NCBI RefSeq assembly: GCF_000613905.1
Contig: NZ_BAJW01000006.1
Location: forward strand, 1-64,000
Direction of reading: 5' to 3'
Source: Acetobacter persici JCM 25330
GTDB taxonomy: Bacteria; Pseudomonadota; Alphaproteobacteria; Acetobacterales; Acetobacteraceae
DNA: 64,000 nt
Made by a program: the position numbers and the translations under genes. The notes below the pieces were generated by a model. It made no database searches. It was not told the DNA's origin and saw nothing but the letters and a program-made list of their open reading frames with translations. Every line of letters begins with the position of its first letter. Position 1 is the stretch's first letter. Below are positions 9,243 to 19,669 of this stretch, in pieces.

Positions 9243-10510
9243 AATTTTATTTGGATCATAGAAAGAACAGCGTGAAAATTTTCTGGAAACCGGCCACCTT
9301 TGATTGTGCCATATTCATATTGCAGGGCAATTTTTAAAATATCCATCGGCCACCAGTTCAGGTTGGCAGACCATGCTTTCTGCTGCCCCCCATCGACGGA
9401 GGCTGATTTTAGGCTGGCTTCTGAATAGCGCGCAGAGGCCTCAAGAATTCCGGTTCCGTTACACATAGAGTTCTGGTTGTTTGCGCAGGTTGGAGAAGAA
9501 AAAGCCGCCGTTCTGGATTTCCAGCTACGGGGTTTTCCGACCAGAGTATAGCTGGCCTGCGCATACCAACCTGAAAAATGCAGCTTCTGCGTGGTGTTTT
9601 CCACGGCCTTATTGGCAATAATCTCATAAGCCTCGCCCTGAAAAAGCAGGCGTTTCCACGCGGCCGCGGCTTCCAGCCCAAAGGCGCCGACATCCCGAAG
9701 GTTTATTTTGCCGGTATTCAGATATTTGGAGGTGAGCCCAACATTCATTTCTGGATAATCAGAAAATGTCGCAGTGGGCTGTTGTCCGGGACTATGCGCG
9801 ACCCTGAAAACCCATTCCCCGGAAAATCCAACGTGAAAAAACAGATCTCGCGTGCGGACCGGCACACCTACCAGCCGGAAAACAAGCGCGCGCTGGTTAC
9901 CGTTTGCGCCCGGCCCGGCCGTCCCGGCGGTGCCGGAGAGCGCCAGATGGTATCTCTTACCGTGAGCTTCTATCTGAATAGCCTGTCGTTCAATGCCAGC
10001 CGCAATATTACGAGTAATGGTGGAAATACTGGAGCGTTCAATGAACGCTGTATCGCCTTGTGCCTGCATGGATTCAAGGCCAAAGCTCGGCTTGAAAATA
10101 CCAGCGGTAAACACAAAATGTCTGAGGCCGATATAGCTGATCTGGCCTTCAAAAAGACGCATCTGCCCACCGGGAGCAGGGCCAAAATCCCATATGCCGC
10201 CCAGCTCAACCTGATTGTGGATGGTAACGCGGGCACCATTCCGAATACGGCCACCACGCGCCCCAACGCCCGGCACAGGCTGATTTGTCTGCGGAAAACC
10301 ACCAATGTCCAACTGGTCTGTTGCATAGGGTTTGATGGTGATGCCGTTAAACGTAAATGTCGGGATTGTGCCAGCCACACCTGCGGGTGCGTTAAACAGT
10401 AAAATCCCAACGCCTGCGCAGGACAGGCCCAAGACCACCTGTCGTGGAACATGCGCTCCACGCGGTAGCCTCCTGAAACAAGGCCAGATTTTTTTAGGAA
10501 CCCGTATCAA
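9239..10510 (-). CDS. OprO/OprP-type outer-membrane porin
   Basis: The 423-residue protein has an N-terminal signal segment (VVLGLSCAGVGILLFNAPAGVAG) and a barrel rich in alternating aromatic and polar strands. It includes QLDIGGFPQTNQ, GQMRLFEGQISYIGLRHFVFTAGIFKPSFGLE and a C-terminal IQIKF with terminal Phe. This layout matches the OprO/OprP porin family, often phosphate- or anion-selective, though substrate cannot be read here. Its start overlaps the gamma-glutamyltransferase stop by 4 bases, making it the last gene of a long leftward operon. It may admit small anionic nutrients used by the operon. Confidence 0.82.
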   Translation of the reverse strand: MIRVPKKIWPCFRRLPRGAHVPRQVVLGLSCAGVGILLFNAPAGVAGTIPTFTFNGITIKPYATDQLDIGGFPQTNQPVPGVGARGGRIRNGARVTIHNQVELGGIWDFGPAPGGQMRLFEGQISYIGLRHFVFTAGIFKPSFGLESMQAQGDTAFIERSSISTITRNIAAGIERQAIQIEAHGKRYHLALSGTAGTAGPGANGNQRALVFRLVGVPVRTRDLFFHVGFSGEWVFRVAHSPGQQPTATFSDYPEMNVGLTSKYLNTGKINLRDVGAFGLEAAAAWKRLLFQGEAYEIIANKAVENTTQKLHFSGWYAQASYTLVGKPRSWKSRTAAFSSPTCANNQNSMCNGTGILEASARYSEASLKSASVDGGQQKAWSANLNWWPMDILKIALQYEYGTIKGGRFPENFHAVLSMIQIKF

Positions 10511-12098
10511 AACGCGGCAACGCTACCGTCACTCCGGGGGTCGGCGGCTCCCTCGATAAGACCGCCCCGGTGGCGAACAAGCGCTCCGGCATGACCCATC
10601 ATAGAGGAGAGGGGAGAGACGAGTTCTACATCATGCCCTGCCAGCCTGAGTTGCTGGATAAGGGTCTCGGAAAAATTACTTTCCATTTTCAGCGAGACAC
10701 TTTCCGCGCCCCATGTACGCCCCAGAAGCCAGCGAGGGGCCGTTACAGCCTGTTGCAGAGGAATGCCGTAGCGGGCGTAGCGCGTAAAAATGGCGGATTG
10801 TGTCTGGGGTTGCCCTTCTCCTCCCATCGTGCCGTACACCATGCATCGCCCGTCATGAAAGCGGGCCATTGCTGGATTAAGCGTGTGAAACGGCTTCCGT
10901 CCGGGTTTAAGAGTGTTCCAGCCCTCTTCCGCAAGGCGGAAGGATGATCCACGGTTCTGCCAGAGTATTCCTGTTTCCGGCAGAAACACGCCTGACCCAA
11001 ATTCAAAATACAGGCTCTGGATCATGCTGACTGCAATGCCGTTTGAATCAATAGCCCCCATCCATGTTGTATCTCCTTGCTGGGACGGCGCGGGCCATGG
11101 CATGGCCTGCTGCATATCAATGCTGTCGGCAAGGCTCTTCATCTGCTCCGCATCATTGAGGAAGCTTTGCGCACATTCAGTCATGTACGCGGGGTCCCCG
11201 ACATGCGCGTTACGAAAGAGGAAGGCCCTTTTAGTGGCTTCAACCAGCCATGAATGTGCGCAAAACTTTCAGCCTCTGGTGCGTGAAGCTGATCGAACAG
11301 CCTGAGAATGGCCAGTGACGCAACGCCCTGTGTTGGGGGCGGCGTATTGTAAAGTGTAGCTCCGTGAATGCTGGCCAGAAGGGGGGCTGTCAGTGTTGCT
11401 TTGTGGCGCGCAAAATCGTCAGGCGTCAGGGGGCTTCCTGTCTGCTGAAGATCATCCGCCAGAACGTGCGCGATACGTCCTGTATAAAAGCTTTCCAGCC
11501 CGTCTTCGGCCAGAGACCGCAAGGTGTGTCCGAGTGCAGGGTTGCGGCGAATTTCGCCACGCCTCATGAGCGCTTCTTGTCCGGCATAAGCGGCCATAAA
11601 AGCCTGATTATGGGCCAGTTCGGCGTTCTTTTCCTTGAGGAGGGAGGCTTCACTGTCTGAGACGGCATAACCTGCTTCGGCGTAATAGATCGCGTCTTTC
11701 AGCAGTTCTGACAGAGGCAGACCGGGCTTGATAGCCGCACTCTGAGAAAGGGCCTCCTGCCAGCCGGAAACCGCGCCTGCCATGCTGTTGGCCGCAAGTC
11801 CGCCACGCCACGGAATATCCGTATGCCCGGCATTCTGGTACAGAGAGAGGGAGGCGTTTGCGGCCGCGGCCCCGCAGGCATCAATCACGCAGGTCCGGCC
11901 ATCCGGGTAGGAAATAAGCCAGAAAGCATCTCCTCCAAGACCAGTCATGTGCGGATATACCGCGGAAAGCGTGGCGGCTGTGGCAACGACGGCTTCCAGC
12001 GCGGTGCCGCCTTTTTTCAGAACATCAAGCCCGGCCTGACTGGCGAGATGGTGCGGGGATGTCACCATGCCGCGCGTAGCATGAAATGTATGAAGCAT
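10507..12098 (-). CDS. Gamma-glutamyltransferase family protein (frameshifted)
   Basis: Restored length is about 530 residues. The N half has GMVTSPHHLASQAGLDVLKKGG and TGLGGDAFWLISYPDG. The C half has QQGDTTWMGAIDSNG, where the Thr after GDT is the autocleavage nucleophile, and GTMGGEGQPQ. The frame breaks near 11247-11249, where HIHG should continue LVEATKRAFLFRNAHVGDP; one base appears missing at a GGCC site. I place the start at 12098 (MLHTFHATRG), because its ATG overlaps the upstream stop as TGATG. Enzymes of this class transfer or hydrolyse gamma-glutamyl groups such as glutathione. No signal peptide is evident. Confidence 0.85.
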
Positions 12099-13054
12099 CA
12101 GGCGTCCGAAATATGTTTGGCGTGATAATGGCGGGCGATGAGTGTGCAAACAAAAAGTTGAATCTGATGGTAGAGGATCAGCGGCAGGATAATGAAGCCA
12201 GCCACGGAGGCAGGAAAGAGAACATTAGCCATAGGCACACCTGAGGCGAGTGACTTTTTGGACCCGCAAAGAATAAGCGAGACTTCATCCGCAGTGGGAA
12301 AACGACAGGCTTTCCCGAGAAACAGGGTGATCAGTAGCACAAGGAGCAGTAGCCCGGCATCCGTAGCTATCAGGGCAGCAATGCTCTTAAAATCGAGTTT
12401 AGACCAGATGCCTTCAACCACAGCATGGCTGAAGGCAGTATAAACTACCAGAAGGATGGAAGATCTGTCTGTAATGGAGAGGATCTTTTTGTTGCGATGC
12501 GCCCATTTATGCAAAACAGGCTGGAGAAGCTGGCCTGCTACAAAGGGAAGCAGAAGCTGCACGGCGATATCGGTGATGGCTTGAGCAGACCAGACGCCCT
12601 GCGTATGCAAAACACCGGAAACCAGAGCCGGGGTGACGAAAATTCCCACGATATTGGAGAGGGTCGCCGCACAAATGGACGCCGCGACGTTTCCGTTAGC
12701 AAGAGACGTGAGGGCAATAGAAGACTGAACTGTTGAAGGAAGGCAGCACAGAAATAGCACCCCCAGCCATGTGGTGCTGTCCAGCAAGCCGGGCACCAGC
12801 GTATGAAGCATGATACCCAGTAGCGGGAAGAGCAGGAACGTGCATGCAAGCACCAGCCCCTGCAACTTCCAGTTGCGCATATTGTGCACAATGGCGCGAC
12901 GTTCAAGCTTGATACCCTGCATAAAGAACATGACCATGATGCAGGCGTCTGTCACATATTCCAGCACACGGGTGGCGTTCCCTTTGCAGGGGAGCACGGT
13001 TGCCAGCAGGACAGCGCCAATAAGGGCTGTCAGAAAAGGGTCGAGCTTCCGCAT
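12098..13054 (-). CDS. BASS-family (bile acid:sodium symporter-like, YfeH-type) transporter
   Basis: The 318-residue protein is a ten-helix membrane transporter with VMFFMQGIKLERRAI, CCLPSTVQSSIALTSLANGN and LCGSKKSLASGVPMANVLFP, which are hallmarks of the YfeH/SBF-like branch. These proteins move organic anions with sodium or protons; the substrate is unknown. ATG 13054 overlaps the upstream antiporter stop as TAATG, and its own stop overlaps the gamma-glutamyltransferase start, so translation is coupled on both sides. Two anion transporters, two porins and one hydrolase in one operon suggest uptake of a gamma-glutamyl or dicarboxylate compound, which is an inference. Confidence 0.88.
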   Translation of the reverse strand: MRKLDPFLTALIGAVLLATVLPCKGNATRVLEYVTDACIMVMFFMQGIKLERRAIVHNMRNWKLQGLVLACTFLLFPLLGIMLHTLVPGLLDSTTWLGVLFLCCLPSTVQSSIALTSLANGNVAASICAATLSNIVGIFVTPALVSGVLHTQGVWSAQAITDIAVQLLLPFVAGQLLQPVLHKWAHRNKKILSITDRSSILLVVYTAFSHAVVEGIWSKLDFKSIAALIATDAGLLLLVLLITLFLGKACRFPTADEVSLILCGSKKSLASGVPMANVLFPASVAGFIILPLILYHQIQLFVCTLIARHYHAKHISDA

Positions 13055-14264
13055 TACGGCGCGCTCTGCATGAAGCGGCGGCGCATGGGGCGAAGGAGCG
13101 CAAGAGCCAGAAAAGCTGTCAGCAGATCACCACCAATGGCCAGCGCAAACACCATATGCCAGTTGCCACTGGCCTGATGCAGCCAGGCAGCCAGCGGCCC
13201 GCCAAAGACGGCTCCAACGCCTTGCGCCATATAGAGCAGCCCATAATTGCGCGAGGCGTCACGGGTGCCGAACGTGTCCGTCAGCGTCGCGGGGAAAAGT
13301 GAGAAAATTTCACCCCAGCCGAGGAACACAATGCCGGAAAGCAGGACAAAAGCGACGGGATGGTTTGCCAGAGCGAGCCAGCATGTCAGAGCCAGCGCTT
13401 CCAGAGAGAACGCAAACGCCATTGTCTGCTCACGCCCCAGATGGTCGGAAACCCAGCCAAACAACGGGCGTGTGACACCATTGGCAATACGATCAAGCGT
13501 CATGGCCAGCGGCAGGGCCGCCATTCCCAGAATGGTGAGATGGGCGACCCCAAAATCCATTCCAATCTGGGCAAGTTGCGAGGTGACCATCAGGCCGGAT
13601 GTTGCCATGGTCGCCATCATGAAAAACATCAGCCAGAAAAGCGGTGTTCTGACCACATAAGAGGTAAGATATCCCGTGGCTTCGGGCGCATCAGGGGGGG
13701 AGATTCTTTCCGGCACTTTCAGGAAGCAGGCGGCAACAACTCCCACAACTGCCATGATAACGCCAAACACCATCATGGTATTCCGCCAGTCCGTCGCGGC
13801 GAGAAGGTGAGAAATGGGGAAGGTGGTCAGCATGGCCCCCATGCCATAGCCTGCGGCGGCAGCTCCGGCGGCCATGCCCCTGTTTTTGGGAAACCACTGC
13901 ATCAGGAGCGAAACAACGCCGACATAAACAATGCCCGTGCCAACCCCGCCAAGCCCGCCATAGGTCAGGTAGAGCATGGTGAGGGAGTGGACCTGTGCCG
14001 AGGCACCCAGCTCAAACCCGTCAGAACAATGCCTGCCATAATCAGGTTACGCGGACTGACGTGCCGCGCAATCCACCCCTGAATGGGCGAAAACAGGGTT
14101 TGCAGCACAATCAGCAGAGAAAAGGTAATTTGCAGGGCTGCGGCACTGGTGCTGAAATCGGTTTTGAGCACCGGTGTAAACAGGGTCCAGACATATTGTG
14201 GGGAGGAAATGGCTCCCATACAGACCAGACCGGCAATCATCTGCCTCCATTTTGCTGCAATCAT
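13054..14264 (-). CDS. MFS transporter, oxalate/formate antiporter (OxlT) type (frameshifted)
   Basis: Restored length is about 403 residues with twelve expected membrane helices. The N part has SSPQYVWTLFTPVLKTDF and FSPIQGWIARHVSPRNLIM. The main part has YLTYGGLGGVGTGIVYVGVV, MQWFPKNRGMAAGAAAAGYG and WGEIFSLFPATLTDTFG, all typical of the OxlT branch. The frame breaks at about 14002-14004 after GLSWV; inserting one G (GGCC context) restores ASAQVHSLTMLYLTYGG. The family exchanges oxalate for formate or moves related carboxylates. The gene lies 46 bases after the OprB porin gene. Confidence 0.85.
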
Positions 14265-14310
14265 TTTCTGTATCCTTTATGGAAACTGGCGCTCGGTTCA
14301 GACATGCGGA

Positions 14311-15879
14311 CTAGTTGCGTGTGCGATGCAGGGTGGGGAGACCAAAAGCCGGGCTGAACTGGACGTTCAGCATCACACCGGCCTGCACGGCGGTGTTCAG
14401 GTTGGGCAGAATGGTTTTGCGTCCAAGCTGGTCGGGGTTCCAGATATATTCAAAATAGGGTGTGAACATCACGCCCGGTGCAATATTCAGACCATAGTTT
14501 ACTTCCACCATGGTTTCCTGTTTTGCCCACCGGGCATGATGGCCGTGCGCTGTCAGGGTATCATTCATACCCTCAACAAACCGGTGATCCCAGATAAAGC
14601 TCTGGCCAACGAGACCAAAATAGTCACGGGGGCGGCTGGCAAATGGCCCCCAGTCAAACAGACCCGCGACAAAGCCATCCTTGATGGCGGCGTTGCCTGA
14701 TGTCATGAGGTTGGCCGCACCGAACAGGATAAGGCCGCGTGTTCCGTGCTCGTCAGGCTTCCAGATCATCTGCTGTGCCTGAAGGTAGAGCTGGGTCCGG
14801 CCTCTGCGGTTCATGGCTGTTCCGCCATAGAGCGGGCGGGACTGGCCATGATTGTTGTAAAGAGGGTCAGAATAGCTGGCCGTATCGTACACAAACCCCA
14901 GATCATACGCGCGGGGATAGAGGTCATTGGTAAAGTTTGTGCGGTATCCTGCCTCGGTTGGAATATATTCGCCCTGAGCTTTATCAAAACCCCAGTCCGG
15001 TCCGGGCCAGCTATTATGGTTGGTGGCTTTCAGCCAGGGTTCAGCCTCCCAGATGCCTGTCTTGATGTACGTTTTTTCTGTGGGTTTATAAAGGAAACGC
15101 GCACCCCATGATGAGGTAACGAACGACGGCATGGAGCCGTTAACGGTCAGGGTTGTCGGCACAGAACACAGGAAAGAGGGGAACATGCAATAGAGTTCCG
15201 ACCCATCAAATTCGCCGCCTTTAGGCATAGAACGGCCAGCCAGAATGAAGAGGCGGTTGTTAAAAAGAGCCTGATCCCATGTGAATTCCCGGACCTGAAA
15301 ACCATTATGATTGCCATAATAGGACACAAAGCCCCAACTGGACCCTGTTGCACCTCCGGCACGCCCCTGACCGGCGACGTCATCTGCCAGAAAATGGATT
15401 TTTGCCCCGGGAATATGGGCGATCCGCTGCATATCCAGATCGAGCCCAATTCCCGCAAAATTATTGAAAAATGAGCCGTGTTTTATGCCGCCAGCCGGAA
15501 CGCCCGAATATTCGGAAACATTCCAGCCTGTTATATACACGCCATTTTTGGAAAGATATTTTCCCGCATCCATAACAGGCGGTGTGTGCATGGAAAAAAG
15601 ATAGGGCTGTGGGGCGGTGGAATGGGCACTTTGTGCGGAAGGCGCAGAAGGAACACCGGCAGGCGTATTGATTGATGGAACATAGGCCGGCACGGACGGA
15701 TCTGTCATACTGCGGGCTTGTGCATCATCCGGATTTTTCCCGTGCACAACAATGTTGGAAGAGCCCGCAAGATCATTCTGATCTGCTGCCGCACAGGGAA
15801 GGGGGGCCATCAGAAAAGCCATACCGGACAGCAGGACGCCGGAACACAGAGGGCTTGGGGAGTGTTTGAACACGATCAT
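14311..15879 (-). CDS. OprB-family carbohydrate-selective porin
   Basis: The 522-residue protein has a signal peptide (VLLSGMAFLMAPLPCAAA), a Pro/Ser/Ala-rich linker (about residues 60-95) and an OprB barrel. The barrel includes GKYLSKNGVYITGWNVSEYS, GIGLDLDMQRIAHIPGAKIH, KTGIWEAEPWL and FTPYFEYIWNPDQLGR. OprB porins let sugars and other small polar solutes into the periplasm and are numerous in acetic acid bacteria. It follows the LysR gene by 27 bases on the same strand and precedes the OxlT-like gene. Confidence 0.9.
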   Translation of the reverse strand: MIVFKHSPSPLCSGVLLSGMAFLMAPLPCAAADQNDLAGSSNIVVHGKNPDDAQARSMTDPSVPAYVPSINTPAGVPSAPSAQSAHSTAPQPYLFSMHTPPVMDAGKYLSKNGVYITGWNVSEYSGVPAGGIKHGSFFNNFAGIGLDLDMQRIAHIPGAKIHFLADDVAGQGRAGGATGSSWGFVSYYGNHNGFQVREFTWDQALFNNRLFILAGRSMPKGGEFDGSELYCMFPSFLCSVPTTLTVNGSMPSFVTSSWGARFLYKPTEKTYIKTGIWEAEPWLKATNHNSWPGPDWGFDKAQGEYIPTEAGYRTNFTNDLYPRAYDLGFVYDTASYSDPLYNNHGQSRPLYGGTAMNRRGRTQLYLQAQQMIWKPDEHGTRGLILFGAANLMTSGNAAIKDGFVAGLFDWGPFASRPRDYFGLVGQSFIWDHRFVEGMNDTLTAHGHHARWAKQETMVEVNYGLNIAPGVMFTPYFEYIWNPDQLGRKTILPNLNTAVQAGVMLNVQFSPAFGLPTLHRTRN

Positions 15880-15906
15880 GAGTGAGCCTGCTTTTATGTG
15901 CTGATA

Positions 15907-16779
15907 TCAGCCGGGAAAGGCATCTTTTGTTGACTGAATCAGCATGTTTTCAAGAGAACTGAACTCCTGCTTGTTGTTCAGTGCGACAAAACCAACAGAG
16001 GGTGCATCTGGTAAATCTGGCATCACAATGGGGGACGCCAGAGCACTCCTCTGGAGAAAACCGGGTTGCAGGGTGCAGCCGTACCCCGCTTTAACGGCGC
16101 CGAGTAGCGCGCTGAGACTGTCGCTGCAAAATGCGATATGCCAGCGGATTTTGTGCCGGTTAAGGGTTTCAAGCGCTATCCGGCGCGTAACACTCCCTTC
16201 TGGAAATACCACCAGAGGTATGGAGTTTTCCTTATCGAGCGTTTCTTCTGGATGCATGTACCATTTCAGGCTCTCCTGCCACAGTAAGTGGCCATGCGTT
16301 TCGTGCGGAGCCTGCATGCCAAACATGAGGTCAATCTCTCCCGTTCCAAGCCGGTCGCGTAATTCATGACTTAACCCGGTGATGAGACTAACCTGCGTCT
16401 TATTATTCTTTTTTCTAAAATTTCTTAGTAATAAAGGGAGATCGGAAAGAATAAGATCTTCTGTCAAACCCAATCTTATCTGTGTTTGCGTTTCCAGTTT
16501 TTCAGACAACTGAAAAATACGGTCATGAGACTGGAGGGCATCCTGAGCCAGCCGAATAAGCGCGTGCCCGGAGCTTGTGAGTTCGACCACCTTGGTTGAG
16601 CGGGACAGAAGGGAAATTCCCAAAGCCTCTTCCAGACGGCTGATATGCAGACTGATGGTCGACTGGCTGACGCCACGGCGATGCGCTGCGGATGTAAAAT
16701 GGAGTGTCTCTGCAACAGCCAGAAAAGAACGGAGATGTTGCAGATCTAGATTAGATTTATCGAGCATATAGATAAACAT
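15907..16779 (-). CDS. LysR-family regulator of the porin/OxlT/GGT operon
   Basis: The 290-residue protein has the LysR helix-turn-helix at about residues 12-70 (LRSFLAVAETLHFTSAAHRR, GVSQSTISLHISRLEEALG) and a substrate-binding effector domain. Unusually for a LysR gene it is the first gene of the same-strand operon rather than divergent, so it may be co-transcribed with its targets and autoregulated. A second Met at residue 5 is an alternative start. The effector is unknown. Confidence 0.9.
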   Translation of the reverse strand: MFIYMLDKSNLDLQHLRSFLAVAETLHFTSAAHRRGVSQSTISLHISRLEEALGISLLSRSTKVVELTSSGHALIRLAQDALQSHDRIFQLSEKLETQTQIRLGLTEDLILSDLPLLLRNFRKKNNKTQVSLITGLSHELRDRLGTGEIDLMFGMQAPHETHGHLLWQESLKWYMHPEETLDKENSIPLVVFPEGSVTRRIALETLNRHKIRWHIAFCSDSLSALLGAVKAGYGCTLQPGFLQRSALASPIVMPDLPDAPSVGFVALNNKQEFSSLENMLIQSTKDAFPG

Positions 16780-17204
16780 CCGAGTGGAATCGCCATATCC
16801 GATTGGTGCGATATAGATATGATTCCGTCAAGGAAAAACGATGCATTGTGGAAATGAAAAGACTATAAAAAATACTTAATATGATTTTTGTGTTATTACA
16901 GAACTATAAATATCCAATATTGAACTGGTTATAATCTGACTTTGGACGCAGATATTTCTTTCTTGTATACAAAAAAGAAATTCAAGCCATTTATAAGTTT
17001 TTGTAAGGGTTTAATGGCTCTGAATGACAATACGGTCACAGGCGTAATAGGGCTGCCGCCTTTGCAATACAGTTCGCAACACACACAACAGAGTATGCAA
17101 CCCAGGATAACGTTTGATCAGAACTCTGCATGCCGTTTCTTCAGAGAGGACGCGGTATGCAGAGCAGAAGAGCGGAAGCTGAGGCGTTACAATTAAGATG
17201 TTTT
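16780..17204. promoter_or_regulatory. AT-rich upstream region with LysR-type inverted repeat
   Basis: This 425-base stretch lies between the lysR start and the end of the efflux permease gene. It holds an ATATC (16795-16799) and GATAT (16810-16814) inverted repeat with a 10-base gap about 16 bases from the lysR start. That resembles a LysR T-N11-A box and probably serves autoregulation. The rest is AT-rich without a convincing gene; the small frame at 16942-17196 has no family features. I see no clear terminator for the efflux operon. Confidence 0.35.
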
Positions 17205-19652
17205 TCAGAGGATTTGACGCAGGCCTGCCGCCGGTGGGCGGCGTGCTGCCCGCCAGGCCTGACTGGAAATGGCGCTTGCTGCGACACAAAGGGTCAGGAG
17301 GGTTACAAGCATAAACGGAACCGGTGTGAGCGAAACTCTCTGATCAAATTTTGAGAGCCATGTCTGCATCAGCATCCACGCCAGAGGCCACGCAATGACC
17401 GTGGCAAATAGGATCGGGCGGAGAAACTGGCCGATAAGAAGGCGTAAAATATCCCCAGAGCGCGCGCCCAGAACTTTGCGGATGCTGATTTCCTGCATCT
17501 TACGGCTCACCGTAAATGCAGAAAGACCGTAAAGACCGAGGCAGGCGATTGCGACAGCCACAAGGGACCCTATACTGAAAAGCGCACTGTGGTTTGCGTC
17601 AGACCGGTAATCCTCCGCCAGAATATCTGACACATCCCGAGCGGAGAACGGCACATCCGGCACGACTTCCTCCCATACTTTGCGCAGGCGGCTCATTTCG
17701 ATCTGTCCGCTTGCGCCTTGATAACGCACAATACCGGCCACATAATCAATCGGCGCTTTTGTGCCAAAAAAGAGCAGGGGACGGATCGGGCTTTGTATTC
17801 CACCAAGACGGATATCTTCAATAACGCCGATAATGCGATATTTTATGATGTTGTCAGTGGCCTGAGCCTCTTGAATGTCCTGCCCGAGTGCCATTTCGGG
17901 CGATGAGAAGCCAAAGCGTTTTGCGGCCAGACGTGAAATGACGACATTCTTTCCGCTGTCTGACGTCGCGTTTGTCTGGGCGTAGTCCTGCCCATGCTCT
18001 TCATCAAACACGCGTCCTGCAACAAGACTGGCTCCAAATGTGTCAAAATATCCCGGCGTTGCGTAACCCCACTGCAGGCTGAAAGCGGTATTCTGGCCGG
18101 GGCGTTTCCAGTCATCACTGTCTGACATATGGTGGGGGTAGAGGTCCGAGCGTGTTGCAACCGTGACACCCGGAACCTCGGCAAGCCGCGTGATAATGGC
18201 CGCCTGCCGGTTTTTCAGCGTATCATCACTGAGCGCATCAATCACGATAAGCCCGTGGTTTGTCATGCCACGGTCCAGAGCCTGCACAAAGCGGGCCTGC
18301 TGGGCCATGATCAGGGTGCAGATGGCCAGAAGGCTTGCAAACGTGAATTGCAGCGCCACCAGCGCGTTTCTGATTGTGCGGTCAAGCCGCCCGCCACCGG
18401 GCATTCTGCTTGCGGACAATACATCAACGGGGCGGAAAGCAGAAAGGACAAAGGACGGATAGAGGCCCGCAGCCGCGCCGGAGAGAAGGGCAATACCCCC
18501 GGCCACCGGGAGTATAAAAGACCAGTTGTAAGAAATCTGCCAGCCGCCGAAGGCATTGACCCATTGCAGAGCAAACTCGGCCAGCGCCAGAGCCAGCAGA
18601 GCCGCGCCGAATGTCAGAAAAATAGCTTCCGACATAAACCTGATCACAAGGGAGAGGCGTGATGCGCCAAGCACCTTGCGCATAGCCACATCTTTTGCGC
18701 GTAAACCTGCCCGGGCTGTTGCCATATTAATATAATTGACCAGCGCTGTGGCAAGCGCCGCAAGCCCCACCAGAGCCAAAATATCGACAAGCTGACGGCT
18801 AGTCCCTCCCTCTCCAATACGGGCGTTATGAAAATGAATATCTTTCAGCGGTATTAAAATTAATCCGCCTGTTCCAAACATAGTCTGGATTCCGCGCGGG
18901 GAATACGTGCCCGGATGCCGAGAAGGATAAGTCATTAACTCTTCCCGGATACGAGGAACAGCATCGGCATTATCAATACGGAGATAGATATGCCCCCACG
19001 TGCTGCCCCAGTTTTTAAAGGGAAGCGTATAAGGCGGTGTTGTGAAAAATTTACTTGGGAAAAGTGTAATAATATTAAAGGTTTCAGTCGAGTTTGAGGG
19101 CGTATCGGCCATGACTGCGGAAATAATACCGTCCTCGTGATTATCAATACGAATTTTACGGCCCACAGCGTCCACTGTGCCAAAATATTTCCGGGCGAGG
19201 CTTGCAGAAATGATAACTTTTCCCGGCGCGTCCAGTGCAGAGGCTTTGTTACCGGACAGGAGAGGAAGGTCGAAAACTGACAGGAAATCCTGATCCGTCA
19301 TGGTGACGGTCTCACGCCCCAGTATCTCACCCGCGCGAACGGCCTGCGGAATGCTGAGAAGACGTATGGCGTGGCTGATTTCAGGGAAATCCTGTTTCAG
19401 AAACGGAAAACTGACGAAACTGACGGCATCATTTTCATAAGCAGAATGCCCCGCCGGTTTGAGCAGTTCATCAACCTGATACAGGCTGGCTGCATGTGGA
19501 ATATAGGAATCATAAGTCGTTTCGTATCGGACAATGAGCATCATGACGAGAAACACAGCGATGCCGAGAGCAAGCCCGATCAGGTTGATCAGCGTATAAA
19601 GCCGGTGGCGGGAAAGTGTTCGGAACGTCGGAGTCAGAATTCCGGTCAGCAT
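17205..19652 (-). CDS. FtsX/MacB-type ABC permease, first of a pair
   Basis: The 815-residue protein has an N-terminal membrane helix (LINLIGLALGIAVFLVMMLI), a MacB-type periplasmic domain (about 40-240) and an FtsX block (ATARAGLRAKDVAMRKVLGA). A central helix group, a second periplasmic domain and a second FtsX block (SAFTVSRKMQEISIRKVLGA) follow. This duplicated architecture is typical of large ADOP-like permeases that act with a LolD/MacB ATPase as mechanotransmitters rather than classical channels. It ends the efflux operon, 17 bases after the TolC gene, and is paralogous to the permease on the other side of TolC. The two may form a heterodimer. Confidence 0.9.
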   Translation of the reverse strand: MLTGILTPTFRTLSRHRLYTLINLIGLALGIAVFLVMMLIVRYETTYDSYIPHAASLYQVDELLKPAGHSAYENDAVSFVSFPFLKQDFPEISHAIRLLSIPQAVRAGEILGRETVTMTDQDFLSVFDLPLLSGNKASALDAPGKVIISASLARKYFGTVDAVGRKIRIDNHEDGIISAVMADTPSNSTETFNIITLFPSKFFTTPPYTLPFKNWGSTWGHIYLRIDNADAVPRIREELMTYPSRHPGTYSPRGIQTMFGTGGLILIPLKDIHFHNARIGEGGTSRQLVDILALVGLAALATALVNYINMATARAGLRAKDVAMRKVLGASRLSLVIRFMSEAIFLTFGAALLALALAEFALQWVNAFGGWQISYNWSFILPVAGGIALLSGAAAGLYPSFVLSAFRPVDVLSASRMPGGGRLDRTIRNALVALQFTFASLLAICTLIMAQQARFVQALDRGMTNHGLIVIDALSDDTLKNRQAAIITRLAEVPGVTVATRSDLYPHHMSDSDDWKRPGQNTAFSLQWGYATPGYFDTFGASLVAGRVFDEEHGQDYAQTNATSDSGKNVVISRLAAKRFGFSSPEMALGQDIQEAQATDNIIKYRIIGVIEDIRLGGIQSPIRPLLFFGTKAPIDYVAGIVRYQGASGQIEMSRLRKVWEEVVPDVPFSARDVSDILAEDYRSDANHSALFSIGSLVAVAIACLGLYGLSAFTVSRKMQEISIRKVLGARSGDILRLLIGQFLRPILFATVIAWPLAWMLMQTWLSKFDQRVSLTPVPFMLVTLLTLCVAASAISSQAWRAARRPPAAGLRQIL

Positions 19653-19669
19653 TGTGGTTCTCCTGTCCC

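Noticed and set aside
9578-10402. Plus-strand open frame of 274 codons
   Set aside because: Antisense to the OprO/P-like porin, which has clear family features and a signal peptide.
13360-14082. Plus-strand open frame rich in His and Gly
   Set aside because: Antisense to the OxlT-like antiporter; low-complexity composition typical of a shadow frame.
16942-17196. Possible small gene in the gap before the efflux permease gene
   Set aside because: No ribosome binding site, no family features, and it abuts the permease stop on the other strand.
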